From NCBI GenBank assembly GCA_030430845.1, contig JAUIKE010000037.1:1-56093 (forward strand): a DNA stretch of 56,093 nt, given 5' to 3'. Below the pieces are notes generated by a model. The model ran no database searches and was not told the DNA's origin. It saw nothing but the letters and a program-made list of their open reading frames with translations. Made by a program: the position numbers and the translations under genes. The stretch is from Bacteroidia bacterium (GTDB lineage Bacteria > Bacteroidota > Bacteroidia > Chitinophagales > Saprospiraceae). This document shows positions 54,748 to 56,093 of this stretch, one piece after another. Numbering within the stretch: the first letter of the stretch is position 1; each line of letters begins with the position of its first letter.

Positions 54748-56093
54748 ATGCAAAAAATCTTCAACTATATCGACGGGCAGCTCGTGCCGCCGGTCAGCAC
54801 TCAATTTCTGGATGTTTATCAACCTGCTACCGGCCAGGCTTATGCCCAGGCGCCTGATTCTAATGAGCAGGACATAGAACAGGCCGTTCAAGCTGCTCAA
54901 AAAGCTTTTCCCGCTTGGTCAGCCAAGAGCAATGAAGACCGCCATGCCATCCTGATGAATATTTCGAGGAAAATAGAGGAAAGATTGGATGAGCTAGCGC
55001 TGGCTGAGTCCAAGGACAATGGCAAACCCCTCTGGTTAGCCAAAATGGTAGATATCCCACGAGCCAGCTCCAATTTCCGGTTTTTTGCTACGGCTATTAT
55101 GCAGTTTGCCAGCGAATCACATGCTATGAGTGGACAGGCTATTAATTATACTTTACGGCAACCTCTTGGGGTGGTAGGCTGTATTTCGCCCTGGAATCTT
55201 CCGCTCTACCTGTTTACCTGGAAGATTGCCCCTGCCTTGGCAGCCGGGAACACGGTGGTAGCCAAGCCTTCGGAAGTGACCCCCATGAGTGCTTTCATCC
55301 TGTCTGAAATATGCATTGAAGCCGGCCTCCCAGCAGGAGTCCTCAACATCGTTCATGGCCAGGGGCCGCAAACGGGCGCTGCCATGAGTTCCCATCCTGC
55401 TATCAAGGCTATCTCCTTCACTGGCAGTACACGAGTAGGTAAGGAAATCGCTTCCGTAGCCGCGCCTCTGTTCAAAAAGCTTTCTCTGGAGATGGGTGGC
55501 AAAAATCCGAATATCATCTTTGCCGACTGCAACTACGATAAAATGTTAAAAACCACCCTGCGTTCCTCCTTCGCCAACCAGGGTCAAATTTGTCTTTGTG
55601 GGTCCAGGGTTTATGTGGAAGAATCAATCTATGAACGCTTCAAAAAGGACTTTGTGGCCAAAGCTGCTCGAATGAAGGTCGGCGATCCCATGGACCCCAA
55701 CACCAAAGTAGGGGCTGTCGTATCCAAAGTGCATTTTGAAAAGATCCTTTCTTATATTAAGTTAGCCAAAGAGGAAGGAGGCCGGATTCTGGCAGGCGGC
55801 CGTGCTGTGCAACCGAAAGGATTGGAGAATGGCTGGTACGTCCAGCCCACCATCATAGAAGGTCTTGATAATCATTGCCGAACCAATCAGGAAGAAATAT
55901 TCGGCCCCGTGGTTACGATTACCCCTTTTAAAACAGAAGAAGAAGCGCTACAGCTAGCCAACGATAGCCAGTACGGCCTGTCGTGTACCATCTGGACGGA
56001 GAACCTCAGCCGTGCCCATCGCCTGGCTGAAAATATACAGTCTGGTATCATCTGGGTCAACACCTGGCTACTCCGCGACTTGCGTACGCCTTT
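54748..56093 (+). CDS. Aldehyde dehydrogenase, 2-hydroxymuconic/2-aminomuconic semialdehyde type (3' end outside window)
   Basis: An NAD(P)+-dependent aldehyde dehydrogenase, 448 codons seen. Motifs: ISPWNLPLYLFTWKIAPALAAGNTVVAKPSE (catalytic Asn in SPWN), FTGSTRVGKEI (cofactor), LEMGGKNPNIIF (catalytic Glu), FANQGQICLCGSR (catalytic Cys), EEIFGPVVTI. The ending WVNTWLLRDLRTP is characteristic of 2-hydroxymuconic and 2-aminomuconic semialdehyde dehydrogenases, so a role in kynurenine or aromatic catabolism is likely; partners are outside the window. ATG 54748 gives the standard N-terminus (MQKIFNYIDGQ). Confidence 0.9.
   Translation, partial: MQKIFNYIDGQLVPPVSTQFLDVYQPATGQAYAQAPDSNEQDIEQAVQAAQKAFPAWSAKSNEDRHAILMNISRKIEERLDELALAESKDNGKPLWLAKMVDIPRASSNFRFFATAIMQFASESHAMSGQAINYTLRQPLGVVGCISPWNLPLYLFTWKIAPALAAGNTVVAKPSEVTPMSAFILSEICIEAGLPAGVLNIVHGQGPQTGAAMSSHPAIKAISFTGSTRVGKEIASVAAPLFKKLSLEMGGKNPNIIFADCNYDKMLKTTLRSSFANQGQICLCGSRVYVEESIYERFKKDFVAKAARMKVGDPMDPNTKVGAVVSKVHFEKILSYIKLAKEEGGRILAGGRAVQPKGLENGWYVQPTIIEGLDNHCRTNQEEIFGPVVTITPFKTEEEALQLANDSQYGLSCTIWTENLSRAHRLAENIQSGIIWVNTWLLRDLRTP

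Overview
The window looks like chromosomal DNA of a free-living member of the Bacteroidota, probably Saprospiria (Lewinella/Haliscomenobacter-like). The signs are promoters of the TTG...TAnnTTTG type, no recognisable Shine-Dalgarno sequences, many MKK-type lipoprotein and export signals, and a secreted protein with a type IX secretion C-terminal domain. The lineage is inferred; no rRNA or tRNA gene was seen.

Left part (1-24.8 kb), mostly core genes: a truncated giant exported protein with four ~189-residue repeats, an Ig-like segment and an SGNH hydrolase (minus strand); phenylacetyl-CoA epoxidase genes paaA-paaB-paaC; an S1C protease; a convergent paaE plus TetR regulator, with near-identical operator palindromes at the paaA and paaE promoters; rpsT; sucA; a low-molecular-weight phosphatase; trkA-trkH; a DUF4870-like protein; an AEC permease; a Tat-exported aminotransferase; an unknown helical-repeat protein; a T9SS-sorted sugar dehydrogenase; a cyclophilin; and mnmE. 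Intergenic spaces are full of long, often perfect hairpins and four minus-strand hairpin/T-tract elements that may end small RNAs.

Middle part (24.8-38.5 kb), a defence island: it begins exactly at the 3' end of mnmE. A second copy of the last 19 bases of mnmE, followed by the same ~150-bp segment and a broken DUF433 gene, lies at 38.2 kb. In between are DUF433, hsdR, hsdS, a PUA/EVE-like plus PD-(D/E)xK nuclease fusion, rloA-rloB (AbiL-like), a lone HipA-N-like protein, hsdM, several small exported or unknown proteins and a PIN-domain protein. This looks like a genomic island at the mnmE attachment site, with anti-phage genes nested inside a type I restriction operon. Directly beyond the second repeat is an EAD11-like/NACHT NTPase with membrane helices, probably from a second insertion.

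Right part (40.7-56.1 kb): an AraC regulator with a membrane sensor; decayed VOC and possible protease fragments; an NHL-type lipoprotein; a thioredoxin-like protein; a CvrA-type K+/H+ antiporter; small membrane or exported proteins; a PD40 lipoprotein; a Sll1717-type P-loop ATPase; a SPOR protein; a lipoprotein; the fused malic enzyme MaeB; and a truncated aldehyde dehydrogenase of the 2-hydroxymuconic/2-aminomuconic semialdehyde type. No CRISPR array, integrase or transposase was found.
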